From an uncultured Lachnospiraceae bacterium (lineage in GTDB: Bacteria > Bacillota > Clostridia > Lachnospirales > Lachnospiraceae), in contig CAKRTC010000031.1 of NCBI GenBank assembly GCA_934402055.1, positions 1-22,935 of the forward strand: 22,935 nucleotides of DNA. Reading direction: 5' to 3'. This document shows positions 1 through 7,729 of this stretch, in pieces (position 1 is the first letter of the stretch; every line of letters begins with the position of its first letter). The translations under genes and the position numbers were made by a program. Below the pieces are notes generated by a model. That model was not told the origin of the DNA. It made no database searches and saw nothing but the letters and a program-made list of their open reading frames with translations.

Positions 1-164
1 AAGGAATTTCAAGGCTTTTTAACCGTTCGATTGTGCGCAATTTTTCTCTAGTTGCACATTTTTATCGGAAGTTAACACTATAGGCTGTTTAGTATAAAAT
101 ATACAATTCTGTTTCTTGCAATCTGTCTAATATATATAAAAAATAAATAAAAACGGAAAATCAT

Positions 165-253
165 AAGTTAAAAGTAACTTAAACACATATTGAATAGAAG
201 AAACAAGTCAAAAACAACTTATAATTAAAATAATAATAAGTCAAAAACGACTT
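165..253. promoter_or_regulatory. Three 16-bp dyad repeats upstream of a promoter
   Basis: Three related 16-bp units lie at 165-180 (AAGTTAAAAGTAACTT), 205-220 (AAGTCAAAAACAACTT) and 238-253 (AAGTCAAAAACGACTT). Each has AAGT/ACTT dyad ends around an A-rich centre. Starts are 40 and 33 bp apart, and the last ends 9 bp before a -35-like hexamer. This is the arrangement expected of binding sites for a transcription factor acting on the YfcC-type carrier gene. No cognate regulator gene is identifiable here, and part of the third copy also lies in a long hairpin. Confidence 0.4.
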
Positions 254-264
254 GTTATTATTTT
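227..264 (+). terminator. Long AT-rich hairpin, possible terminator
   Basis: Arms 227-242 and 249-264 pair over 16 bp around the loop AAAAAC. The single imperfection (T237 against G254) is a U-G wobble on the plus strand but an A-C mismatch on the minus strand, so a plus-strand RNA is favoured. The T-run is inside the 3' arm and short. It may end transcription of a gene left of the window, or belong to the regulatory repeat cluster. Confidence 0.35.
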
Positions 265-291
265 GTCACCGTCGATTTTTATTGATATATT
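263..291 (+). promoter_or_regulatory. Candidate sigma-70 promoter for the YfcC-type gene
   Basis: TTGTCA (263-268), a 17-bp spacer and TATATT (286-291) form a good vegetative promoter. Transcription would begin near 298, leaving a leader of about 245 nt before the start codon at 544. The leader (298-543) is AT-rich, and I see no riboswitch or real small ORF in it; an overlapping reading frame at 378-686 is a shadow of the carrier gene. Confidence 0.45.
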
Positions 292-543
292 ATCGCTCTT
301 GTCATTTTTTTATTGAAAAATAATAAATATCTCAAATCGAGTTAAGCTTTCGTTAAAAAGTTCTGAAATCCCTTAAAATGGGGCATTTTCGAGTCCGAAT
401 ATGCATTATCAACTACAAGCATTTACAACATTTTCAATTATTTGTTCAAAATCACTATATTATTTTCGAGAACTGGCACACTAATTGCTATATATACGGC
501 ATAGGGGATAACCTCAGTAACGACATTTACAAGGAGAACAACA

Positions 544-1977
544 ATGACAGAGAAAAAGAAACACAGTTTCAAGATGCCATCATCGTATACGATCATAATT
601 GCGATTATGGCTATCGTTGCAATCATGTCTCATATCTTGCCGGGAGGAGCTTACGATTATGTAGATCCTACAGCTTCCAAGCTTGAGCCTATTGCAGGTA
701 CCTTCCACAATATAGCTGCAAATCCGCAGGGAATCGGTGATGTAATACTTGCACCTATCAACGGATTCTATGATTCCGTAGATATTATTCTGTACACACT
801 CGTTATCGGCGGCTTCCTGGCAGTCGTAATGAAAACAGGTGCTCTTGATGCAGCTATCGGCGGCATCATCAACAAGCTTAAGGGACGTGAGAGGCTGCTT
901 ATTCCTATCCTTATGCTGGTATTCAGCTTTGCAGGTGCAGCCTTCGGAATAGAAGAGGAGACACTTCCTTTCTTCCTTGTACTTATCCCGGTACTTATTG
1001 CCGCAGGTTATGACACTCTTGTAGGCTTGAGTGTTATCAAGATGGGAGCTGCCTTGGGTGTTATGGGCTCTATCGCCAATCCTTTTGCGGTTGCCATCGC
1101 AAGTAGATTTGCCGGCATTTCAATGGGTGACGGTATCGGCATAAGACTTATACTTCTTGCTATCTATATTCCGTCGGGAATCTTCTTCACAATGCGTTAT
1201 GCAGAGAAGGTTCGTAAGGATCCGAGCAAGTCACTTGTCTACAGCCAGGCTGAGGAGAACCGGAAGTTCTTCCTTAAAGATACAAACATGAATGCGCTTC
1301 CTGAGTTCACATTCAAGAGAAAGCTTATCATCACAGTATTTATAGCATCCTTCCTTATCATGCTCTGGGGCGTTCTTGCATGGGAGGATCTCGGCATTAC
1401 TTTTATCCCGACCATGGGCTGGTGGTTCGGTGAGCTTGCAGGAATATTCCTTGTTGCAGCTATCATAGTTGCATTTATCGCTAAGATGGGTGAGGAGGAG
1501 TTCCTTGATACATTCATAGGTGGAGCAAAGGATATGCTCAGTGTTGCTGTTATCATCGGCGTATCACGTGGTGTTACCGTTCTCATGAATGATGCGATGA
1601 TCACAGATACCATACTTCATGCAGGTGAAGAGCTGTTGACAAATACATCATCGGTTCTTTTCTCGGTGGCAACTTACATTATCTACCTTGTGCTTTCTTT
1701 CTTCGTTCCGTCGAGCTCGGGACTCGCAACACTGTCCATGGGTATCATGGCACCGTTGGCTGACTTTGCAGATGTTCAGCGTGAGATCGTTGTTATCGCA
1801 TATGCAGCTGCAAATGCGATGATGTCACTTGTTGCACCGACCTGCGGACTGCTTATGGGAGTTCTTACCATGACAAAGACTTCATATTCGGTATGGATGA
1901 AGTTTGTAGGTAAATTCCTTCTGTTCATAGCACTTGCTACTATCGTGGTACTTGCTGCTGCAACAGTTCTTATGTGA
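544..1977 (+). CDS. YfcC-family membrane carrier
   Basis: A 477-residue polytopic inner-membrane protein with about twelve hydrophobic segments, beginning with one at residues 13-33. Glycine- and proline-rich re-entrant stretches (GIEEETLPFF near 136-145, FVPSSSGLATLSMG near 390-403) and the overall sequence fit the YfcC/DcuC group of the ion transporter superfamily. Members are secondary carriers; some act on arginine/ornithine or other amino acids and dicarboxylates, but the substrate cannot be read from sequence. AAGGAGA at 530-536 supports the ATG at 544. The next gene on the same strand is a dipeptidase, so peptide or amino-acid transport is a reasonable inference. Family call is confident, substrate is not. 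Confidence 0.85.
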   Translation: MTEKKKHSFKMPSSYTIIIAIMAIVAIMSHILPGGAYDYVDPTASKLEPIAGTFHNIAANPQGIGDVILAPINGFYDSVDIILYTLVIGGFLAVVMKTGALDAAIGGIINKLKGRERLLIPILMLVFSFAGAAFGIEEETLPFFLVLIPVLIAAGYDTLVGLSVIKMGAALGVMGSIANPFAVAIASRFAGISMGDGIGIRLILLAIYIPSGIFFTMRYAEKVRKDPSKSLVYSQAEENRKFFLKDTNMNALPEFTFKRKLIITVFIASFLIMLWGVLAWEDLGITFIPTMGWWFGELAGIFLVAAIIVAFIAKMGEEEFLDTFIGGAKDMLSVAVIIGVSRGVTVLMNDAMITDTILHAGEELLTNTSSVLFSVATYIIYLVLSFFVPSSSGLATLSMGIMAPLADFADVQREIVVIAYAAANAMMSLVAPTCGLLMGVLTMTKTSYSVWMKFVGKFLLFIALATIVVLAAATVLM

Positions 1978-2003
1978 TCGACATAAGAAATTATACTTTA
2001 ATG

Positions 2004-2100
2004 GGAACTTATAAAGTCGGGATGATCGTGACTGGAAATGTTGGAGAGCTTTCTTGTCTGACGGTGAAAAACCGACTTTGAGAAGCCGACTTTAAGTTCC
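2004..2100 (+). promoter_or_regulatory. Structured leader between the carrier and pepD
   Basis: GGAACTT (2004-2010) and AAAGTCGG (2013-2020) pair with CCGACTTTAAGTTCC (2086-2100), giving 15 bp with a two-base bulge. A second copy of CCGACTTT at 2072-2079 could take the same partner 2013-2020, so two exclusive foldings exist. Inside lies a CGGT/ACCG hairpin (2062-2065/2071-2074) with loop GAAAA. There is no T-run after the 3' arm, so it is not a clean terminator; it may control the dipeptidase gene at 2130 or stabilise one of the two messages. Confidence 0.35.
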
Positions 2101-2129
2101 TTTGATAAATAGATTTAAGGAGATTTAGC

Positions 2130-3590
2130 ATGGAGCGAATGATTCCTATAGATATTGAGCCGAAGTCGGTATTTAAGTTCTTTGAAGAAATCAGCCGTAT
2201 CCCGAGGGAGACGGGAAATGAGAAGGCTGTAAGCGACTGGCTAGTGGAGTTTGCCAAGGAGCGTAACTTATCTTATGTACAGGATAAGAAGCTTAACGTA
2301 CTGATCCGCAAAGAGGGAACACCGGGTTATGAGGATCATCCGGGAGTTATCTTCCAGTCACACATGGATATGGTATGTGAGAAAACACCGGGATCCACAC
2401 ATGACTTTACAAAGGATCCTATACATATAATTGTAGAGGGTGATATCATCACAGCCAAGGACACAACACTCGGAGGAGATGACGGAATCGGTATGGCACT
2501 TACCTTAGCCCTGCTTGATGCTGATGATATAGCACATCCTCCTATCGAAGGACTCTTTACGGTTGATGAGGAGCTCGGACTTACAGGAGCGGAGGAGTTT
2601 GATGCTACACAGCTCAAGGGCGACTACTTAATCAATATAGATTCCGATGATGATGGTGTATTCGTAGTAGGAAGTGCGGGCGGACCGACCATAACAGCGG
2701 AGATACCTGTAGAGCATAAAGCACCGTCTGCGGGCTATAAGGCATACAGAGCAGCCGTAGAGAATCTTAAGGGAGGACATTCCGGAGAGGATATCCACAG
2801 ACAGAGAGGAAATGCTGATAAGCTCCTCTTCCGTTTCCTTGATGCACTGGACAGAAAGGGAGAGTACGAGCTTGCAAGCGTAAACGGAGGAACGGCATGC
2901 AATGCCATCCCGCGTGATGCAGAGGCTATAATAATGCTTCCTGCAGAGCTTGAGCCTGAGTTCAAGGAGCTTGCGGAAAAGTATGATGCTATCTATAAGG
3001 AAGAGTACAAGATAAGCGATGCCGATGTAAAGCTAAGCTTTGAAAGCATAGATGCCAAGATAGACAAGGTGTTTACCAAGGAATCCAAGGATCATGTCAT
3101 TGATGTGGGGGTATTCTGCGAGAACGGAATTTTAAGAATGAGCATGGAACTTGAGGGTGTTGTCGAGTCCTCAAATAACCTTGGAATCGTTGTTACAGAA
3201 GAGGATAAGGTGCTCTTTAGCTTCTGTACACGCAGCTTCTTAGAGAGCGTATACAGCACTATTGTAACAAACATCGACAGACTTGCAAGAAGTGCAGGCG
3301 GAAGAAGCTACAAGGAGTATGACTGCCTTGAGTGGCCGTACCAGTCCGAGAGCCATCTTAGAGACCTCTTTGTAACAAACTATGAGAAGCTCTTTGACAG
3401 ACCGGCTAAGGCTATCGCACTTCATACCGGACTTGAGTGCGGAATGATCGGCAAGAACATGGGCAGAAAGGTCGATATGATCTCACTCGGACCTGAGTGC
3501 AAGGATCTGCATAAGCCGGGTGAGTGGCTCAGCATATCATCAACGGAGAGATACTGGAAGCTCTTCATTGAAGTTTTAAAGAACTTGTAA
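2130..3590 (+). CDS. pepD: Aminoacyl-histidine dipeptidase, peptidase family M20C
   Basis: A cytosolic, probably di-zinc exopeptidase of 486 residues, the usual PepD length, that cleaves Xaa-His and other dipeptides. Metal-site motifs are in family order: QSHMDMVCEK (first His/Asp), TLGGDDGIGMA (bridging Asp), TVDEELGLTGAEE (catalytic Glu and next ligand), NIDSDDDGVF, then HTGLECGMIG and GPECKDLHKPGE, carrying the final His. The GGHSG stretch belongs to the inserted dimerisation (lid) domain. The bridging motif has Asp where many homologues have Asn, which is tolerated in the family. AAGGAG at 2117-2122 fits the ATG at 2130. It follows a membrane carrier on the same strand, suggesting uptake and hydrolysis of small peptides as nitrogen or carbon source. 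Confidence 0.9.
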   Translation: MERMIPIDIEPKSVFKFFEEISRIPRETGNEKAVSDWLVEFAKERNLSYVQDKKLNVLIRKEGTPGYEDHPGVIFQSHMDMVCEKTPGSTHDFTKDPIHIIVEGDIITAKDTTLGGDDGIGMALTLALLDADDIAHPPIEGLFTVDEELGLTGAEEFDATQLKGDYLINIDSDDDGVFVVGSAGGPTITAEIPVEHKAPSAGYKAYRAAVENLKGGHSGEDIHRQRGNADKLLFRFLDALDRKGEYELASVNGGTACNAIPRDAEAIIMLPAELEPEFKELAEKYDAIYKEEYKISDADVKLSFESIDAKIDKVFTKESKDHVIDVGVFCENGILRMSMELEGVVESSNNLGIVVTEEDKVLFSFCTRSFLESVYSTIVTNIDRLARSAGGRSYKEYDCLEWPYQSESHLRDLFVTNYEKLFDRPAKAIALHTGLECGMIGKNMGRKVDMISLGPECKDLHKPGEWLSISSTERYWKLFIEVLKNL

Positions 3591-3624
3591 TTTGTTAGAT
3601 AGAGTAAGTGCCTTCTTACTTAAC

Positions 3625-3669
3625 AGGGAGTCTTTTGTCTTATGGACAAGGCTCCCTATTTTATTATTC
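3625..3669 (+). terminator. Intrinsic terminator after pepD
   Basis: Arms 3625-3637 and 3645-3657 pair over 13 bp (AGGGAGTC with GGCTCCCT, and TTGTC with GACAA) apart from a two-T bulge, followed by TATTTTATTATT. It lies 35 bp after the pepD stop codon. Confidence 0.75.
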
Positions 3670-3679
3670 AGATGAATAT

Positions 3680-3787
3680 AAAAATTCCCGGTACGGAGTA
3701 CGGAGATGAAGCAACTCGTTGGTTTTGAAACTAAAAATTAATGATTGCAGTCAGACTTACATCTCAATGTTCGTATCGGGAATTTTT
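3680..3787 (+). ncRNA. Candidate structured RNA or palindromic element
   Basis: An 18-bp outer stem joins 3680-3697 to 3770-3787. Its only two non-Watson-Crick pairs are both G-U if read as plus-strand RNA and C-A if read as minus-strand RNA. A second stem follows, GAGATG (3703-3708) with CATCTC (3760-3765), around an interior of about 50 nt. The 3' arm ends in five Ts, so the plus-strand form could also terminate transcription. It sits between two convergent genes, just after the pepD terminator. I recognise no RNA family; a small mobile palindromic repeat is the main alternative. Confidence 0.4.
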
Positions 3788-3826
3788 GATTTATAAAGAC
3801 AGCAAAAAGGGAGCAAATGCTATTCT

Positions 3827-5674
3827 TTATTCGGGGGGGGTAGAAGGCTTTTTCTCATTTAAATGCTTCCATACAGTCATGCGGCTTATTCCTAGACGCT
3901 TAGCGGCACGACACTGGTTCATGTCTTCCTCGTCAAGTACCTTAAGTATTACCTGGTGTGTTATCTCATCGAGACTGCCATTTAGTTCTATGCAGTTATC
4001 GGAAACGCTCTCGACAATCGGAGCTGTCTGATATTCACTGAGCACGGCTTCAACACTTGCTGCGGTTATAAATGCCGAGCCTGCATTGGAGGCAAGACGT
4101 TTGATCGTAAGCTTAAACTGCGTTATGCCGTAATTCCAGTTGAAAGCGGCAAGCTTGTCTAAGGCGGCAGGCTCAAAGCCTGCAAGCTGCTCAGGAAGAG
4201 TCTGATTAAGCTCATTTAAGTAGCTTCTTGCTATGGAACTGATGAGATCTATATTGTTGTGCAGCGGCGGGATGTCTACGGTATGCCCATTTATCAGATA
4301 GGCAAGATCCGAAGATAGTTTCTTAGCCGGTATAAGCTCGGTCAGCTTTCCACTGACGGTAGCGATTATCTTGATCCTGCGTTTAAACTCCATTCCGCTT
4401 ATGCTGTCTGCAAATTCTTGCTGGAGTTCTATAGGCATAGCGTCAAGATTCTTGAGTATAAGCACTGTATTGGTTTCATACAGCGGGGATACATCATCGC
4501 AAATAAGAGAAGAGAGGTTCTTCTTATTTATCGATTTGCAGTCTATCTCAGCGAGTGAACTCTGAGTATATGCACCGGACAGATATATCGACCTCGCAAA
4601 TGTTGTTTTGCCTGAGCCTTGAGAACCTGTGATGATAACAGGGGTTAATCCGGGAGCATGCTTCATGGTCTCTGTCAGTAATTTACTGAGGGAGGAAACG
4701 CTGTTGACCAAACGCAGGTCTTCACTCAGTTCAGGCGGTTCACGATAGGATACAAAGCCGCTTAAATGCTTATTTATCTTAAATGCCTCAAAACATATGA
4801 AGAGCACATATCTGATATTATCCTGTTCAAATAATGTTCCCTTGATCTTGAAATTACCGGACACCGATTCGGCTATGTAATTGATACTTCCGTGACGCAA
4901 AACTGCGGAAATATGCGATTTCATAGAGGTGATCACCTGATTGCCTGCGATGCTGCGGGTGATATTTGTATCACAGAGATCTTTATCTTCTTTAAAAATT
5001 GCAAAATGATATCCGGTATTAAGTAAAGCAGATCTGTAAAATGAATTCTTTGCAACAAGAGCTCTGCCCATATCACATATTTCTATAGCGGAAGAAAGAG
5101 CACTTTCTATACACTCAGATCCCGAAGTGATAAGTATGTAATCAAATCCATACTGTCTTGCTGTTCTCATACATGCACCGTCACCTATAAATAGGTCAAC
5201 TCCGTATTCCATATGAAGATCTAGGATCAGCTGCTGCATTTCCTCATTGCTTTCAGGTGCCGGAGGAACTATGAATGTAGATTCCGGAATATTCATAAAG
5301 TTGGCAAGGAATCTGATCGTTTCTTCCATCTTGAAGAAACTTACAAATGCCATCTTCTTCTGATTGGTAGCGGCAAGTCTTAATCCTCGTAATATATCCA
5401 TAGGAGAAAACTCTACCGTAACTACAGGGAGATCCACTATCTGTGATGCTATATAGCTTGATCTTCCTCTACAGATCACGACTTCATATTTATTAAGATT
5501 AAGTCCGCTGAGGACTGCTTCAACATGATCTACCGGAGCTTGATACACATCGGCGAGTATATCCTTCCTATCGGCTATTACTTTATTGATCATTATCTCA
5601 AATCCGTCATAAGGAGCCAGTATAAGCATCCTGTACGGCTGACTATTAGGTGATTTCTTATTAGAAAGCGCCAT
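3827..5674 (-). CDS. PrpR_N-domain AAA+ regulator lacking sigma-54 loop
   Basis: A 615-residue transcription regulator. Residues about 15-205 match a PrpR_N-type sensory domain, 205-310 look PAS-like, 343-475 form an AAA+ module with Walker A GSQGSGKT (350-357), and 583-606 form a Fis-type helix-turn-helix (CRAAKRLGISRMTVWKHL). The AAA+ part is degenerate: the GAFTGA sigma-54 contact loop is absent, and Walker B reads LILKNLD instead of the usual hydrophobic-DE. Such proteins, like TyrR, are known to act on sigma-70 promoters. GGAGGG lies at the expected distance before ATG 5674. It is divergent from a TRAP transporter operon, and three dyads lie between, so it most likely controls that operon and itself in response to the imported acid. 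The 3' end of the gene contains a run of eight Cs (coding strand). Confidence 0.8.
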   Translation of the reverse strand: MALSNKKSPNSQPYRMLILAPYDGFEIMINKVIADRKDILADVYQAPVDHVEAVLSGLNLNKYEVVICRGRSSYIASQIVDLPVVTVEFSPMDILRGLRLAATNQKKMAFVSFFKMEETIRFLANFMNIPESTFIVPPAPESNEEMQQLILDLHMEYGVDLFIGDGACMRTARQYGFDYILITSGSECIESALSSAIEICDMGRALVAKNSFYRSALLNTGYHFAIFKEDKDLCDTNITRSIAGNQVITSMKSHISAVLRHGSINYIAESVSGNFKIKGTLFEQDNIRYVLFICFEAFKINKHLSGFVSYREPPELSEDLRLVNSVSSLSKLLTETMKHAPGLTPVIITGSQGSGKTTFARSIYLSGAYTQSSLAEIDCKSINKKNLSSLICDDVSPLYETNTVLILKNLDAMPIELQQEFADSISGMEFKRRIKIIATVSGKLTELIPAKKLSSDLAYLINGHTVDIPPLHNNIDLISSIARSYLNELNQTLPEQLAGFEPAALDKLAAFNWNYGITQFKLTIKRLASNAGSAFITAASVEAVLSEYQTAPIVESVSDNCIELNGSLDEITHQVILKVLDEEDMNQCRAAKRLGISRMTVWKHLNEKKPSTPPE

Positions 5675-5704
5675 AATATACCCTCCAAAGTAAATATATT
5701 ATTC

Positions 5705-5732
5705 ATTCTACAAAAACGCAGTGTAAATTCAA
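5705..5732 (-). promoter_or_regulatory. Candidate promoter of the PrpR-type regulator
   Basis: On the minus strand, TTGAAT (5732-5727), a 16-bp spacer and TAGAAT (5710-5705) precede the regulator start by about 30 bp. The -35 hexamer lies inside the dyad at 5722-5738, so binding there should block initiation, consistent with autoregulation. Confidence 0.4.
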
Positions 5733-5738
5733 ATTACA
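5722..5738. promoter_or_regulatory. TGTAAA-type operator, copy 1
   Basis: TGTAAATTCAAATTACA is a near-perfect dyad covering the probable -35 region of the regulator gene. It differs from copy 3 by two bases in the right half. Confidence 0.55.
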
Positions 5739-5741
5739 TAG

Positions 5742-5758
5742 TGTAAAGATAATGTACA
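5742..5758. promoter_or_regulatory. TGTAAA-type operator, copy 2
   Basis: TGTAAAGATAATGTACA, embedded in a wider AGTGTA/TACACT dyad (5740-5745 and 5755-5760). It starts exactly 20 bp from copy 1, so both lie on the same face of the helix. Confidence 0.5.
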
Positions 5759-5921
5759 CTATAAATAACAAACTCAGCAGACTAAAAGATATACGACAAA
5801 GCTTTTGTTCGAAAATGTCACAGAAAACAGAAAACGATAGACGTTTCAAGACTGAAAAATCCACAAAAACGGTGATTTTATTATAAATAAAATGCACAAA
5901 AATAACATCAAAAAGCAAAAA

Positions 5922-5938
5922 TGTAAATTCAATTTACA
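5922..5938. promoter_or_regulatory. TGTAAA-type operator, copy 3 (perfect palindrome)
   Basis: TGTAAATTCAATTTACA has perfect 8-bp arms about one central base. It lies 112 bp before the dctP start and 200 bp from copy 1. The half-sites equal those of the TyrR box (TGTAAA-N6-TTTACA), with a 5-base instead of a 6-base spacer. No sigma-54 (-24/-12) element was seen between the divergent genes. Confidence 0.6.
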
Positions 5939-6050
5939 GTAAACGGAGAGAAAAATGAAACCATAAGTTATACGATAACAGCGTCTTCAGAAATGACACA
6001 TAAAGTCAAAAGGGTAAATGAAAACAAAAAATTAATCAGGAGAGAAGAGC

Positions 6051-7133
6051 ATGAAAAAGACAAATTTAAAAAAGCTTGTAAGTGTAACCTTAGCGATTGC
6101 CATGGCGGCATCACTCACAGCCTGCCTCGGAAGCGGAACAGCTGAAACCACTGCAGCCGCAGCAGACAGCTCAAATGATACTGAAGCTGTAGAGTCTACA
6201 TATACAGGAAAGAGCTATAAGCTCAAGATGTCATCCACAGTAGGAGAACAGTCAAACGCAGTAGTAGTTGCCAAGGCTTTTGCAGACGGTGTCAAGGCCA
6301 AGACGGGCGGAGCTGTTGAAATAAGCGTATATGCATCGGATCAGCTTTCCGGCGGAGATATGGCAAAGGGTGTTGAGAACATACAGAACGGTGCTATCGA
6401 TTGTGCATTTGAGCCTGTAGATGTTATGGCGAACCTTGACAAGACACTTCTTACCTTGTCGTTACCGTGGACCTTTGATTCATATGCGGATGCAACTGCT
6501 TCACTTCAGGGAGACGGCGGTGCCTACATCACAAATGCACTTGATGCAAAGGGAATTCACACAATAGGTTTCATCCACAACGGATTCAGACAGCTTACAA
6601 ACTCAAAGAGAGCTGTTGCTACTCCGGAGGATATCAAGAACCTTAAGCTCAGAGTACCGGGCGGAGATGTATTCATGAACTTCTTCAAGGCACTCGGATG
6701 CGATCCTGTTGCAATGAGCTTCTCAGAGCTTTTCACAGCACTTCAGCAGGGAACTGTTGACGGACAGGAGAACGGTTTTGACCTTATAACAACAAACAAG
6801 TTCTATGAGGTTCAGAAGTACATCACAGAGTGGAACTACAGCTACGGTGCATTTGCACTTGTATTCAATAAGGCAACATGGGACGGCTTTGATGATGAGC
6901 TTAAGACCATACTTCTTGAAGAGGCTGAGGAAGCATGCGCACTCGGAAACAAGAATGTTGAGGATTCCGAAGCAGATAAGATAGAGATATGCAAGACAGC
7001 AGGATGTGAGATTACAGAGCTTACAGATGAGCAGATCGAAGCCTTTAAGGCAGTACCTGAGGTTCAGGCATACTACACACAGATGAAAGAGCTTTATGGC
7101 GAGGAAGCTTGCAAAGCATTCGGTATTGAATAA
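6051..7133 (+). CDS. dctP: TRAP transporter solute-binding lipoprotein, DctP family
   Basis: A 360-residue extracytoplasmic binding protein. The N-terminus has a KK-rich start, a hydrophobic core and a lipobox LTAC with the lipidated Cys at 25, then an Ala/Thr/Ser/Asp linker to about residue 50. The DctP fold follows. The LKLRVPGG signature carries Arg201, the usual position of the arginine that binds the carboxylate of the ligand, and TALQQGTVDGQEN (229-241) is the typical following motif. The ligand is therefore probably an organic acid or sugar acid. AGGAGAG at 6038-6044 fixes the start. It opens the operon with dctQ, dctM and an oxidoreductase, and the divergent regulator gene likely controls it. 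A GC-rich hairpin after the stop codon may keep this first cistron more abundant than the permeases. Confidence 0.9.
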   Translation: MKKTNLKKLVSVTLAIAMAASLTACLGSGTAETTAAAADSSNDTEAVESTYTGKSYKLKMSSTVGEQSNAVVVAKAFADGVKAKTGGAVEISVYASDQLSGGDMAKGVENIQNGAIDCAFEPVDVMANLDKTLLTLSLPWTFDSYADATASLQGDGGAYITNALDAKGIHTIGFIHNGFRQLTNSKRAVATPEDIKNLKLRVPGGDVFMNFFKALGCDPVAMSFSELFTALQQGTVDGQENGFDLITTNKFYEVQKYITEWNYSYGAFALVFNKATWDGFDDELKTILLEEAEEACALGNKNVEDSEADKIEICKTAGCEITELTDEQIEAFKAVPEVQAYYTQMKELYGEEACKAFGIE

Positions 7134-7149
7134 TTAATGATTTCCGTAA

Positions 7150-7175
7150 ACTCCCGCCGCTTACATGGCGGGAGT
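7150..7175 (+). promoter_or_regulatory. Intercistronic hairpin between dctP and dctQ
   Basis: ACTCCCGCC (7150-7158) pairs perfectly with GGCGGGAGT (7167-7175) around an 8-base loop. No T-run follows directly (CGGAGCC comes first), so it is more likely an mRNA-stabilising or partial-termination element than a full terminator. A weaker CTCTT/AAGAG stem lies at 7182-7200. Confidence 0.5.
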
Positions 7176-7236
7176 CGGAGCCTCTTTTATAAATTAAGAG
7201 CAGCAATTTGGTTTATACAGAAAGGATTTTGTGAAA

Positions 7237-7725
7237 ATGAAATCTTTGGATAAGACATTGTCGGCAGTTGAAGATTGGATAAGTGTCGCGACATTTGTCA
7301 TCATGCTTACTCTGGCGTTCGCAAATGTATTTTCACGTTTTGTGTTGCATGCATCATTGGCATTTACGGATGAGTTTGTAACGGTTTTATTCGTTCTTTG
7401 TTCACTTGCGGGATCTTCGATAGGACAGAGAAACAGAGCTCATCTGGGACTTGATTTCTTCACAGGCTTTTTGCCGGAGAAGACACAGAAGATCATTCTT
7501 GTTATCGGAAATATCCTTGCGTTGATTTTTCTCGTAATAATGTTCGTTTACGGTATCGGCATGGTTAAGCAGGAATTTATTCATAAGCAGCTTTCGACCA
7601 CAATGCAGTATCCTCAGTGGATATACGGTCTTACCATTCCGATAGGTTCGGGAATAATGATACTCAGATACATTATAGATACGGTTCTAAAGTGCCACGA
7701 TGTGGCTGCAGTCGGAAAGGAGTAA
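7237..7725 (+). CDS. dctQ: TRAP transporter small permease, DctQ family
   Basis: The small membrane subunit of the TRAP carrier, about 162 residues with four predicted membrane helices. It includes the family hallmark region GSSIGQRNRAHLGLDFF near residues 60-77. It joins with DctM to form the Na+- or H+-driven permease that accepts ligand from DctP. The frame also opens at GTG 7231, but AAAGGA at 7221-7226 is only 4 bases from that codon and 10 from ATG 7237. I prefer the ATG, but the GTG start (164 residues) is possible. The ribosome site of dctM is inside the last codons of this gene. Confidence 0.88.
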   Translation: MKSLDKTLSAVEDWISVATFVIMLTLAFANVFSRFVLHASLAFTDEFVTVLFVLCSLAGSSIGQRNRAHLGLDFFTGFLPEKTQKIILVIGNILALIFLVIMFVYGIGMVKQEFIHKQLSTTMQYPQWIYGLTIPIGSGIMILRYIIDTVLKCHDVAAVGKE

Positions 7726-7729
7726 AACA

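Noticed and set aside
378..686. 102-residue ORF at the start of the YfcC-type gene
   Set aside because: It overlaps the true gene in another frame, shows no domain-like pattern and has no ribosome site.
5830..5847. Possible catabolite (cre) site, GAAAACG-N5-CGTTTC
   Set aside because: It misses key positions of the CcpA consensus on both ends; too weak to list.
5703..5918. 71-residue minus-strand ORF in the divergent regulatory region
   Set aside because: It is low-complexity and Phe/Val/Ile-rich from AT-rich DNA, and covers two operator dyads; no ribosome site seen.
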